From Planctomycetota bacterium (GTDB lineage Bacteria > Planctomycetota > UBA8742 > UBA2392), in assembly GCA_020845475.1 (NCBI GenBank), contig JADLFN010000048.1:25507-89506 (forward strand): DNA of 64,000 nucleotides. The letters are read 5' to 3'. Each line of letters begins with the position of its first letter. Positions within the stretch are counted from its first letter, which is position 1. The notes below the pieces were generated by a model that saw nothing but the letters and a program-made list of their open reading frames with translations, ran no database searches and was not told the origin of the DNA. This document shows, piece after piece, positions 39,617 through 48,236 of this stretch. The position numbers and the translations under genes are program-made.

Positions 39617-41317
39617 TTACTTGCGGCGGAACTTCTCGGGCGCTTCGCCCTTCCAGCCGTAGTCAACCAGCTTGATTTCAAGGCTGGAGACCTTGTCACC
39701 GCGCTTGATCTTGAAGGTGTGCTTGCTGTCCACATCCTGCAAGCAAGCCCAGACCACCAATGAAGAAGAGCCGCGCACGGGCATGTCCTGCTTCTCGCCC
39801 TTTTCGTTGGGCTCGCCCACAACGGCGGTGATGATGTCGCCGACCTTCAAGCCGACCTTCTCGGCCTCGCCTGAAACGCTGGTCACGCGCATGCCGCCTT
39901 CCTTGAGGCCGAGTTTTTCCCACTCATCGAGCTGCACCGATTCGCCGTCAAACTCGCACTTGGCGGCCTTGCCTTGCCAGGTGCGGATCACGGCTTCGCG
40001 CTGCTGGCCTTCCTGTTCAACAGGATTGATCTCATTCGTTTCATCTTTGCCGTAAGGTGTGAGCGTGATCAGCTTCTCGACGCAATCCACGGTCATCTTC
40101 TTGTAGCGCGTGGCTACGGGCAGGCCGATGATGCCGGCGCAGTCCAGCCCCGCGGGGCGCATGCGCTTGGGCAGCATGTCGGCAATCTGCTTGACCATCT
40201 CCATCTGGCTGAGTGCGGCACTGAGATCCATCACTGAGCAGGTGGGCTCACTGACCATCAGCGTATCGAGCTTGATGCTGTCGAGCATTGCCTCGCTCGT
40301 CGTGCCTTCACCCAGGCCCTTTACGCCGTAGCTGTAGCTCGTGGCGAGTTTCATTTCTTCAGCGACGCTCAGGTTCATGACGCACAGCGTCGAGGCACCG
40401 GTGTCAAAGAACATCTCGCGCACCTGGCCGTTGATTTCGACATTGATGAACCACAGGGCTGCCAGTTCCATCTTGCCCAGGCCCATGTCGAGTTCCATGT
40501 GGCGGTACTTGAAGGACATGGCATCGGTGGGCTTGGCGGGCGCGGTTTCAGTTTTCTTTTCGTCGCCAAACCATTGCATCTTGCCCATGGGGCCGACGCT
40601 GAAGCCGTCTTCTTTTTCGTCGTCGCCCTTGGGCTTTTCGCCTTCCTTCTTGGGCTCTTTCTTGGGCTGCTTGCGGCCGCCGGGCATTCCGGGGATTCCC
40701 GGCATGCCGGGCATGCCTTCACCGCGGGCCATGCCGCGGATCGCGTTTTCCTGCATGTCTTCTTCGGGGTTGGGGCCCTCACCGTCGGCAAAGCGCGTGA
40801 CGGTCATGGTGCTGGCCGCAAAATCGAGCTCGATGCGCTTCATGAACTTGATCATGTTCTGGCCGACAATGCCCATCATGTGCTTGCCAAGCTCGCCGGA
40901 GATGTGGTCGAAGCTCGTCACGCCGCAGGCGCAATCATTGCGCGTGAAACCGGCCACGGTGATCGTGGTGGCGATAGCCGCGCGAACGTCCTGCGTGCCA
41001 ACGCCGCCCACGGGCATGGGCTCGTCAGATTTCTTGATGTCGAGTTCGGTGCAAAGACGGTTCGAAAGCATGGTCATCGAGGCGCCGCTGTCGAACAGGA
41101 AATTGTAGGGGCCTTTGCCGTTGACCATGGCATCGACGAAGATCAGGCCTTCGTAGCGCATCGGCGCCGTGACGGTCAGGCTGTCGGCGCTTTCGGTTTT
41201 CTTGTCTTCGGCTTTGGGTTCAGGCTTCTTGTCCTGCGCGCCAAGGCGCGGCGTCATCAAAAAGCCCAGCGCACAAAGCGCCACAGCGGCAAGGAACAGG
41301 TTCTTCAACGCGGTCAT
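39617..41317 (-). CDS. Exported protein with two retropepsin-like half-sites and a PDZ domain
   Basis: 566 residues from ATG 41317, which has GGGAG 6 bases upstream (the longer frame to 41410 is rejected). Signal peptide 1-27, Lys/Glu linker, then two retropepsin-like domains: first active Asp76 in FLFDSGASMTML, second Asp305 in MFFDTGASTLCVM; each follows a beta strand, as in retroviral proteases that work as dimers. They are joined by a collagen-like GMPGMPGIPGMPGG (201-214) and a Lys/Glu-rich linker. A PDZ-like domain (LKEGGMRVTSVSGEAEKVGLKVGDIITAV, in part) sits at ~480-545. Role probably periplasmic proteolysis, or binding if the sites are not catalytic. Confidence 0.85.
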   Translation of the reverse strand: MTALKNLFLAAVALCALGFLMTPRLGAQDKKPEPKAEDKKTESADSLTVTAPMRYEGLIFVDAMVNGKGPYNFLFDSGASMTMLSNRLCTELDIKKSDEPMPVGGVGTQDVRAAIATTITVAGFTRNDCACGVTSFDHISGELGKHMMGIVGQNMIKFMKRIELDFAASTMTVTRFADGEGPNPEEDMQENAIRGMARGEGMPGMPGIPGMPGGRKQPKKEPKKEGEKPKGDDEKEDGFSVGPMGKMQWFGDEKKTETAPAKPTDAMSFKYRHMELDMGLGKMELAALWFINVEINGQVREMFFDTGASTLCVMNLSVAEEMKLATSYSYGVKGLGEGTTSEAMLDSIKLDTLMVSEPTCSVMDLSAALSQMEMVKQIADMLPKRMRPAGLDCAGIIGLPVATRYKKMTVDCVEKLITLTPYGKDETNEINPVEQEGQQREAVIRTWQGKAAKCEFDGESVQLDEWEKLGLKEGGMRVTSVSGEAEKVGLKVGDIITAVVGEPNEKGEKQDMPVRGSSSLVVWACLQDVDSKHTFKIKRGDKVSSLEIKLVDYGWKGEAPEKFRRK

Positions 41318-41419
41318 ACAGTCTCCCAATCGGTCTGAATCGCTTACGGTTGGCCGGTGCCCGGCAATCATGTGTTGCGCGGATAGTGCGTCACGCCCGG
41401 GTAATCTCACGGGAAAAGA

Positions 41420-41532
41420 TGGTGATTGGAGGCTGGTGTTTGATGATCAGTGGCTTGCTAGGGGCCCTTACGAAGAAAGGATCCGGTGTACTGAAGGCCT
41501 TTGGCCACGAGCCACCAGTCACCCGTCATCAA
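41420..41532. repeat. Degenerate inverted pair of heptamer-like TGGTGNN tracts
   Basis: Left arm (41420-41456): GGTGATT GGAGGCT GGTGTTT GATGATC AGTGGCT. Right arm (41503-41532), read on the other strand: TTTGATGAC GGGTGAC TGGTGGC T. The two arms share TTTGATGA and TGGCT blocks. Lies upstream of the retropepsin-like gene and overlaps nothing coding. Confidence 0.55.
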
Positions 41533-41533
41533 A

Positions 41534-42835
41534 TTACGTCTTCATCATCGGCTTAACGTCGGCCACTAGCATTTTGGGCGAGAGCCAATCCACGCCTTGA
41601 ACGTGCGCCAGCGAGGGCGGCACGTAGGTGCAGTAGGGCTCGCTGGCCATGTAGTCGCCCGTGACGGCAAAGGCCCGAGAGCGCGCCCCGCCGCAGACAT
41701 CGCGGTAGTCGCAGGCAAAACACTTGCCCTTGAGCTGCGCGAAATCACGCATGCGCACGAGGTCCACTTGCTTCCGGTAGATCTCGACGATGCTCTGCTT
41801 CTTCACGTTGCCGCACTTGAGCGGCAGGAACCCTGACGGGTAAACCTCGCCGTGGTGATCGATGAAGATGAAGCCATTGCCGTCGTTCACGCCGCGCGCG
41901 GCTCGACCCATGGCATCGCCGCGCGACCAAGCGCCGGGCAGCATCGGGCGCAGTACCCACGGAGGCGGTGCGTCTTTGCCCGTGGCTTCAGCGGGCCCGC
42001 CAATCTTGCCGTCGGAGCCGTAGCTGGCATTGGGCGGCACAAAGCGCATCGAATCAGCAGCGCGGCCTTCTTCACGTTGATGCTGCAGCACGATGCGGCG
42101 GTAGTGCGGCGCGCTGGTGGCCTTGAAGTCGAACTGGGCTTTTTTCGCGGTTTGATAAAGCTTCTCGAGCACCTGTTCGTATTGCTCGGGTGAAATCTCG
42201 TCCTTTTCTTCGCCCCGCCCCGTGGGCACGAGGAAGAACGCGCTCCACAACGTCAGACCCAGGCCCTGCATCAGCGCGCACAGGTTGTCGATGTCGTTGA
42301 GATTCCAGCGCGAGATCGTGGTGTTGATCTGGACCGTCAGGCCTTCGGCAATCGCATCTTTGATCGCGCGCAGGGTGTGGTCGTAGCTGCCGGGCTGGCG
42401 ACGGAAGTTGTCGTGGATTTCCTTGGTGCTGCCATCAAGCGAAATGGCCATGCGCGTCAGGCCGGCCACTTTCATTTTGTGAATGGCTTCGCGCGTCAAA
42501 AGACCCGTGGCGCTGGGCGTGACCGCGCAGCGCAGACCAACCTTATCCGCATGCCGAATGAAGTCGTAAACGTCGGGGCGTTTAATCGGGTCGCCGCCGG
42601 TGATCACGAACAGTGGTTTCGCTGTCTCGCTGAAGCTCGAAATCTGCTCGATGAGTTTAAGGCCCTGCTCGGTCGTGAGTTCCAGCGGATCGCGATTCGG
42701 GATCGCCTCAGCGCGGCAATGTACGCAGCGCAAATCGCATGCGCGCGTGATTTCCCAAATCGCGATGAACGGGCTGACCGCAAAATCAATGTCGAAGAAG
42801 TTGGGTTTGCCCCGGTGCTCGGTTGCCTGGCTCAT
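41534..42835 (-). CDS. Radical SAM/SPASM protein (TIGR04053-like)
   Basis: 433 residues. Radical SAM cluster motif ACDLRCVHC (CxxxCxxC) near residue 33, GGDP motif in FVITGGDPIKRPDVYDF, then a C-terminal SPASM-type auxiliary cluster (LKCGNV, CFACDYRDVCGG, PYCTY). The order and the phrases SATGLLTREAIHKMKVAGL, ISLDGSTKEIHDNFRRQPGS and EVYPSGFLPL (each in part) match the TIGR04053 family as I recall it, related to heme/peptide-maturation enzymes such as AhbD. No peptide precursor or heme gene is adjacent, so substrate is open. Confidence 0.85.
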   Translation of the reverse strand: MSQATEHRGKPNFFDIDFAVSPFIAIWEITRACDLRCVHCRAEAIPNRDPLELTTEQGLKLIEQISSFSETAKPLFVITGGDPIKRPDVYDFIRHADKVGLRCAVTPSATGLLTREAIHKMKVAGLTRMAISLDGSTKEIHDNFRRQPGSYDHTLRAIKDAIAEGLTVQINTTISRWNLNDIDNLCALMQGLGLTLWSAFFLVPTGRGEEKDEISPEQYEQVLEKLYQTAKKAQFDFKATSAPHYRRIVLQHQREEGRAADSMRFVPPNASYGSDGKIGGPAEATGKDAPPPWVLRPMLPGAWSRGDAMGRAARGVNDGNGFIFIDHHGEVYPSGFLPLKCGNVKKQSIVEIYRKQVDLVRMRDFAQLKGKCFACDYRDVCGGARSRAFAVTGDYMASEPYCTYVPPSLAHVQGVDWLSPKMLVADVKPMMKT

Positions 42836-42884
42836 GATGGTCCTCTACGCGGATTCTAGCAGCGACGCGCGGCTATTGAACCCG

Positions 42885-43289
42885 CTACCAGATGCACTGA
42901 ACGAGGCCCGAATCGTGGATTCGGGAGTCACCCGAAATCAAGGGGCACTTCAACATGCGTGCTGTAGCCACAATCAGACGGTCGCAGGGGTCTCCGTGAA
43001 GCCGACTTCGTCCGTAGCTCGCCGAGTCAATGGCAATGTCGGGAGTGATCGGACACAACTCGTATCGCGGCTCGGCCAAGGCCCGTTCAAACCACTCGTC
43101 AATCGGCAAGTCCAGCTCCACGCGGCGCTCCAAGACCAGCATTGCGACTTCCCAACAGGAGATGGCGGGAACGATCAACGCACCCGCGCGCGCCATGGCC
43201 TTTTCAGCAGCTACAGTAAGGCCACGCGTGGTGGCCCAATGCCAAAGCCACGCGTGGGTATCGAGAACTACTTCCAATCGGACTCCCAT
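42885..43289 (-). CDS. PIN-domain (VapC-like) toxin
   Basis: 134 residues. PIN-type RNase acidic residues: Asp in VVLDTHAWLW near the start, Glu in SCWEVAML and the distal HGDPCDRLIVATA with ISGDSRI. VapC-like toxins cleave RNA, often initiator tRNA. Its ATG (43289) lies 22 bp inside the antitoxin gene, the usual overlap in such pairs. Family length (~130) is normal. Confidence 0.9.
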   Translation of the reverse strand: MGVRLEVVLDTHAWLWHWATTRGLTVAAEKAMARAGALIVPAISCWEVAMLVLERRVELDLPIDEWFERALAEPRYELCPITPDIAIDSASYGRSRLHGDPCDRLIVATARMLKCPLISGDSRIHDSGLVQCIW

Positions 43290-43501
43290 TTGACATCGAC
43301 GGGGGAGATGATGTCTCCGAGTATCCTCACGCTGCCCTTGAGGCTTTTGCGCTTGGACTTGGATGACGCCTGGGTCCTTCTCAACTCGGCCATAGGCTTG
43401 CCACGCTTGGTGACGACGATTTTCTCGCCCGTTTTCGCGACGCGCTCCAACAGCGCCAGAACGTGTGCCTTGAACTTCGTGGCTGACATGGTCTTGCTCA
43501 T
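43268..43501 (-). CDS. Phd/YefM-type antitoxin
   Basis: 77 residues from ATG 43501 (MSKTMSATKFKAHVLALLERV). The N-terminal part is a Phd/YefM-type DNA-binding fold with EKIVVTKRGKPMAEL, and the C-terminal half is a flexible, basic-to-acidic segment (VKWESDWK) that would thread into the PIN toxin. Antitoxin first, toxin second, overlapping, as is usual. A longer start (43549) has no ribosome site and was rejected. Confidence 0.88.
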   Translation of the reverse strand: MSKTMSATKFKAHVLALLERVAKTGEKIVVTKRGKPMAELRRTQASSKSKRKSLKGSVRILGDIISPVDVKWESDWK

Positions 43502-43555
43502 GACCACATTATGTGACCACTTGGCGCAGGGCGCAAGCGCAGAGCACATTGGTGG

Positions 43556-44590
43556 CTACTTGCCCTTCCACTTCTCGGGCTCGTAGGCCTTGAGCATGGA
43601 TTTGTCTTTCTCGAATCCTGCGTCAGTGAGCAGCCGCGTGACTTTGCCGTCCTCGACAACCTTGGCCACGCCGTCGCCGGGCAGCCAGGGGCTGATCCAT
43701 GTTTCCGTCTTGTCTTTCGTGACGATCACGCAGGGAAGTTCCACACCGTTAACTTTGAGCGTCTTGGTCACGGGCTTGGCCCGCTCGCTTGATTCGAAAG
43801 GCTTGACCTCAAGCGTCGTGCCGTTACGCGTCACACGCGATTCAACGCACTTGCCAAATGTAATCGTCTCCTTGGCGCCACCCACGTCATAGCTCAGCCA
43901 CGCGCCTTCCGTGCATGAGCGCAGCGGCAGTTGCGGGTCATCGGCGATCGTCCAGGGCTTGAGGCTCTTCTCTGCCTTGAGTTTTTCACGAATGGGATCG
44001 GCGCTGACCCAGGCCCACTTGCCTGCAATGCGGCCCGAAGGTGCGATAAGATAAGCGCTGTTGGGCAGCTTACCCCAGGCGCTTTGCACGGTGCTGTCCA
44101 TATCGTCCACGAGCACGCGCCAGTTCTTTTTGCCTGCGTCGCGCAAATCCTTGGCGGCCTTGACGCGCTCTTCGTAGCTCTTGTGTTTGTCGATCTTGAC
44201 GGCGTTATTTTTCATGCGCCAGCCGCCGGTGTCTTCGGCGTCGCGGCGGTTTTCCGGGCCGTCGTCGGGGTGCGCTTCTTTGGTGTAAACAAACAGGAAG
44301 ACCACTTCGCCCGCGAACTCTTTTTGCAGCTTTTCCATCTCGCCGAACTGGCGCACGCAAGGCGGTCAGGTGTAGCTGCCGAACTCCATCACGACCCACG
44401 AGCCCAGGTAGTCGCGCAGGTCCATCTCTTTGCCCTCGGTGTCCTTGAGGTGCAGGCGCGGCGGGCATTCCCCGGCAAGCGGCTTGGTTTTGTCGAACTC
44501 ACTGAAAGGCGTTTTGCCCCGGCCTTGTCCCTGAACCGTGAACGCAACGGCGCACAACGCAAGCAATGCAATGCCCCAATGACGAACCAT
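43556..44590 (-). CDS. Iodothyronine-deiodinase-family selenoprotein (in-frame UGA = Sec75)
   Basis: 344 residues if UGA 44368-44366 is read as selenocysteine. Start ATG 44590 has AAGGAG 6 bases upstream. Signal peptide 1-~22, so periplasmic. Thioredoxin-like domain: motif GSYT-U-PPC (Sec75, Cys78), equal to the deiodinase FGSCTUPP site; then LFVYTKEAHPDDG where deiodinases have IYIEEAHASDGW; GWRMKNNAVKIDKH; and VLVDDMDSTV...LPNSAYLIAPSGRI. After ~220 a further domain (LRSCTEGAWLSYD to LKAYEPEKWKGK, in part) is not recognised. The frame is open on both sides of UGA with no shift and normal codon use, which argues against a pseudogene. Confidence 0.87.
44341..44368 (-). promoter_or_regulatory. 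SECIS-like hairpin for the in-frame UGA
   Basis: On the minus strand the UGA (44368-44366) is followed 12 bases later by CGCC, loop AGUUC, GGCG (44353-44350 and 44344-44341). A short stem with a G near the start of the apical loop, ~13 bases past UGA, fits the bacterial SECIS layout. Only 4 bp of stem are certain. Confidence 0.55.
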
Positions 44591-44642
44591 GGCCGCTCCT
44601 TGAAGTGACACTCATTCAACACCGAACAAGCCGAAAGTTGCG

Positions 44643-45293
44643 CTAATTAGCCGCGCCGCCCACGAAGTACATCAGCAGAATCTGCACGATGATCGAATAT
44701 CGGCCGACCTGTGCCAGAGTTTCGTGCAGCGGGCCCTCGAGCGGCTGCACGCGCAAGTGCAGCACCAGGTACGCAAACAGCAGCGCATAGGGCAGCAGCA
44801 GCACCATCGAGCCGACGCCGCGCCAGAAGTGAACGCGCGTGCGCGGCAGGGCCTGCCGCTTCAAGTAGGCCGCCGCGCAGGCCATGACCGTTATGGGCGG
44901 ATACCAGCGCACGATAAGCCAAAACGCGTGATCGGGCGATTCAAACCCCGTCGCCTGCGACAATCGCGCCTCGAACAAAGAAGCCGCGCCGCAGGCAAGC
45001 GGCAGCCAGAAGAACACGAACATGCCCAGCGAAGGGCCGACGGCGCGGCTGAGCGCATTCTGGCCTTCATTCACATTGCGCCAGCCAACGAGGCTTGCGG
45101 CGAGCAAAGCACCCACCAGCCAGATCGTGGTTTGCTCGTCTCGGCGCGAAAGCCACAGCGGCGCGACCACGCAAAGCGCCAGAACGCCCGCCCAGCCCAC
45201 CACGGAGGCCAGGCGCATGACGCCGGCGTCAAAGCGCTCTTTAGCGCGGCGGGTGGAAGCTGCGGCGGAGGAAATGGCGGAGCGTCGTGGCAT
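44643..45293 (-). CDS. Polytopic membrane protein of unknown function
   Basis: 216 residues with about five to six hydrophobic helices (VVGWAGVLALCVVAPLWL; IWLVGALLAASLVGW; LGMFVFFWLPLACGAASL; YPPITVMACAAAYL; GSMVLLLPYALLFAYLVL; YSIIVQILLMYFVGG). The pattern suggests a Yip1-like integral protein, but that is a guess. It follows the selenoprotein gene on the same strand by 53 bp upstream. Confidence 0.6.
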   Translation of the reverse strand: MPRRSAISSAAASTRRAKERFDAGVMRLASVVGWAGVLALCVVAPLWLSRRDEQTTIWLVGALLAASLVGWRNVNEGQNALSRAVGPSLGMFVFFWLPLACGAASLFEARLSQATGFESPDHAFWLIVRWYPPITVMACAAAYLKRQALPRTRVHFWRGVGSMVLLLPYALLFAYLVLHLRVQPLEGPLHETLAQVGRYSIIVQILLMYFVGGAAN

Positions 45294-45363
45294 GTTTTCC
45301 CGCGCGGGTGCGATTCATGGGGTATACTAAAACCACTCCGAAACAATCCCCGTTTGTATTGCC

Positions 45364-47406
45364 ATGTTTCGACTCGCGCTTTTCACACTGTGCCTGGCTT
45401 CGTCGCTGAGTGCGGCCGATTTCGAATTCCGGCCCGTGCGCGTAGCACCCACGAACTCCGACAAAGAGCCGTGCGCGCTGCAATTTACATGGGACCGGCC
45501 CGACTACGAGGTCATCGCCTTTCAGGCGTTCTTTCTTTACGAAGAGTGGCCCGAGAACATGGACAAGCGCCTGCCCGATTGGCGCAGGCGCCTGACGGCC
45601 GATTTCTTCGATGCCGAAAGCTGGAAGGCCGGCGGTGGGCCTCGCATCGAGCGCCAGCGTCAGGCTGCCGATGTTGACCGCCGGCCCACGGGCTTTATCG
45701 ACCGGCGCGATACGTGGTATCTGTTCGTGGCCGTGCTCGTGGCAGACAAAGACCTCGAATGGCGCGGCATCTCAAACCCGCGCTGGAGCGCCGTCGCGCC
45801 GCACACCACCCGCAGCGATCTCTACTATCTGCCCTGCTACCAGCCTTGGCTCGCGCCCGTTCCGTTAGCGAAAGGCGAGCGCCTGAAAGTGGAATGGACG
45901 CTACCCGAACTTCCCGGCGGCGATCTCGAAATCACGCGCCTGCTGTTCGTCTCGCTTGAGGGACGCTATTGGGGCGCGCTGGCAAGCAGCGGCAAGGGCG
46001 GCATTGACGGTTTGCTTGCGGGCTTGCGCGAGGACGTGCTGCCGCGCGTGCAGGTGTTGAAACTCGAACAGCGCACGGGCGGATTCGAGCCCGGCAGATT
46101 CGAGTATTGCTGGGTGCTGGCGGACACGAAATGCGGCCTCAAGTTCGTATGCCCGTTCAAGCGCGCCGCAGGAAAAAAAGATCTCGGCGATGAAGTGAAC
46201 GAGCAGGAGTACCGCAAGCTCGTGAAGCTGGCGGGCGAGCCGGTGAAATTCATCGGCCTGCCCAAACGCGCCGAAATCGCCCGCAAGAGCGGCAATTGGT
46301 ATCGAATCAAAGCCGCGCTTGATTGGCTCAAAGACCACCAATGCCACGACGGCCACTGGAGCGGCACGGAGTTCTCATCGGCGACGACGCGCAAGAAAGC
46401 CAAGATCACTTACAACGCTGAGTTCGTCGATCCCGGCCGCATGGGCAGCGACAACGGCTGGAGCGGCGAAAGCGCCGATATGGGATTGACCGGACTCTCG
46501 CTCATGGCATTTGTGGCGGCGGGCATCGACGAAAGCGACGCCGATTACGGCAAAAGCATCAAGCGCGGCATCGGTTATCTGCTCAAACGCCAGCGCAACG
46601 ACGGCGGGTTCATTATCGGAAACCAGAACTGTGAGTTCTACGCCCACGCGACGGCGACAATCGCGATCTCTGAGCTGTACCTGATTGGAGAGAGCGAAAT
46701 TCTAAGGCCCTGCATTCGGGCTGCGGCCAGCTTCATACTCAAGGCGCGCAATCCTGAACTCGGCTGGCGCTATGCCGTCAAACCCAAGGACAGCGACACA
46801 TCGCTCACGACCTGGATGATGCTGGCGTTGCGATCGGCGGTGTTGGCGGGCGCGAATCTTGACGCGCGGGAAGCATATGCAGGCGCGTCCAAGTGGTTTC
46901 TTTCCGCGACCAAGGTAGTCAGTGGCAAAGTTGTCACCGGTTACGACTCCCCTGGCACGACTAACAGCCGATTCGCGCATGCAATGGGCTTTGATTTCAA
47001 CGATACGCTCAATGCTATGCACATTTGCGGACGCTTGGCGATCGGCCACAAAGACTGGGACAGCAAAAACAAGTGGTTGGTTGCCCAAGCCAAGTCAATG
47101 AATGAAGGTGACGCACTGCCCACGTGGAGCCAGAACAAAATCGATTACTACTACTGGCACTTTGGCAGCCTCGCGCTCTACCAGATGGGCGACAAATTCT
47201 GGCAGACATGGCGCAAACCGCTCATGGACGCGCTGACCCAAAATCAGCGCGGCTTCCGCAAAGGCGAAACCGCCGAGACCGCGGAAACTCTCGACGAATA
47301 CGGAAGCTGGGACGCTGTCGACGCCTGGAGCAAAGCTGGAGGCCGCGTCTATGCCACGGCCATGAACTGCCTCACGCTCCAAACCGAGTGGCGCTACACG
47401 CGCTGA
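45364..47406 (+). CDS. Exported prenyltransferase/squalene-cyclase-like repeat protein
   Basis: 680 residues. Signal peptide (MFRLALFTLCLASSLSA). Residues ~20-300 form an unassigned beta-rich domain (RRDTWYLFVAVLVADKDLEWRG, in part). The second half is an alpha/alpha-barrel built of terpene-cyclase-type repeats: IKAALDWLKDHQCHDGHWSG, GYLLKRQRNDGGFI, AASFILKARNPELGWRY, and others. Such secreted repeat proteins are frequent in planctomycetes and their substrate is unknown. The catalytic DXDD/DCTAE acids of true squalene-hopene cyclases are not visible. Start has no clear Shine-Dalgarno. Confidence 0.8.
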   Translation: MFRLALFTLCLASSLSAADFEFRPVRVAPTNSDKEPCALQFTWDRPDYEVIAFQAFFLYEEWPENMDKRLPDWRRRLTADFFDAESWKAGGGPRIERQRQAADVDRRPTGFIDRRDTWYLFVAVLVADKDLEWRGISNPRWSAVAPHTTRSDLYYLPCYQPWLAPVPLAKGERLKVEWTLPELPGGDLEITRLLFVSLEGRYWGALASSGKGGIDGLLAGLREDVLPRVQVLKLEQRTGGFEPGRFEYCWVLADTKCGLKFVCPFKRAAGKKDLGDEVNEQEYRKLVKLAGEPVKFIGLPKRAEIARKSGNWYRIKAALDWLKDHQCHDGHWSGTEFSSATTRKKAKITYNAEFVDPGRMGSDNGWSGESADMGLTGLSLMAFVAAGIDESDADYGKSIKRGIGYLLKRQRNDGGFIIGNQNCEFYAHATATIAISELYLIGESEILRPCIRAAASFILKARNPELGWRYAVKPKDSDTSLTTWMMLALRSAVLAGANLDAREAYAGASKWFLSATKVVSGKVVTGYDSPGTTNSRFAHAMGFDFNDTLNAMHICGRLAIGHKDWDSKNKWLVAQAKSMNEGDALPTWSQNKIDYYYWHFGSLALYQMGDKFWQTWRKPLMDALTQNQRGFRKGETAETAETLDEYGSWDAVDAWSKAGGRVYATAMNCLTLQTEWRYTR

Positions 47407-47492
47407 CTGTTGCTCCAAATTTCGATGCCGGTTTGTAACGGCGTTTTGCTGTGGCCGCGTATTACTATCCTGATACGTGAAGGAGGGTAGCC

Positions 47493-48125
47493 ATGAACGC
47501 CCTGAAAAAGATTCTTGAGTCACCGCTGACGCTGCTTGTGCTGGTGTTGCTGGCTTACTGCCATCCGCTTGGTGCGGCTGACGTATCCGATGCCGCGCCG
47601 AGTTTCGGCATGGCCTCGCTGTGGCTGCCGGCACTGTTGCTGGGTCTGGGCATCGCGTTGATCCTGACGGAAATTTTTGTGCTGCCCGGTTTTGGCGTCG
47701 CGGGCATTACGGGCATCGCACTGACTTGCGTGGGCTTGTTCTTGGGTATTCACACGCTGGTTGTCGAGCACGGCAGCTTCAATGACGCCATGGGTTATTC
47801 CATCAGCGCCGGCGGCACGGTGATTGGCGCAACGATCATCGGCCTGATGTTCTTCTGGCTCCTGCCGCGCCTGCCCGGCTTCCGCGCCATGCTGCCCAGG
47901 GATGCCAGGCCGGGCGAGTTGCGCGGCGTGGCGCTTGACCCGCAGCATCACCTCACGGGCCAGCCCGGCATCGCGCGTACGGCCCTGCGGCCCGCCGGCA
48001 AAATCGAGTTGGAAAACGGCCAGCTTGTTGACGTGGTTACGAAGGGCGAGTTCATCGACGCCGGCACTCAGGTTTACGTAACCAAAGTGGAAGGCCCGAG
48101 CGTGGTAGTCTCGAAGCTGGTCTAG
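47493..48125 (+). CDS. NfeD-like membrane protein
   Basis: 210 residues: N-terminal hydrophobic segment, a second set of helices (WLPALLLGLGIALILTEIFVLPGFGVAGITGI, in part; GATIIGLMFFWLLP), and a C-terminal OB-fold (GQPGIARTALRPAGKIELENGQLVDVVTKGEFI, in part) that defines NfeD proteins. NfeD proteins work with SPFH/flotillin proteins at the membrane. An SPFH protein is encoded 13.5 kb away (61.6 kb). Strong ribosome site GAAGGAGGG. Confidence 0.88.
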   Translation: MNALKKILESPLTLLVLVLLAYCHPLGAADVSDAAPSFGMASLWLPALLLGLGIALILTEIFVLPGFGVAGITGIALTCVGLFLGIHTLVVEHGSFNDAMGYSISAGGTVIGATIIGLMFFWLLPRLPGFRAMLPRDARPGELRGVALDPQHHLTGQPGIARTALRPAGKIELENGQLVDVVTKGEFIDAGTQVYVTKVEGPSVVVSKLV

Positions 48126-48135
48126 ATTCCCAAAC

Positions 48136-48172
48136 AATCAGAGCCCCCTCGGTCCCGAGGGGGCTCTGATTT
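48136..48172 (+). terminator. Terminator after the NfeD-like gene
   Basis: 17-bp near-perfect stem AATCAGAGCCCCCTCGG / CCGAGGGGGCTCTGATT with TC loop, then TTG. One of the longest hairpins in the window. Confidence 0.88.
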
Positions 48173-48236
48173 GCTGACAGTTCCAAACATTCGCTGAACG
48201 CGGTGGCCTTGTCTATTGCGTTACTACACTGCCCGC

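Noticed and set aside
43556..44611. Reading the deiodinase-like gene as a pseudogene broken by a stop
   Set aside because: Only one TGA, located at a redox-active position of a Sec-containing family; both sides stay in the same frame and conserved.
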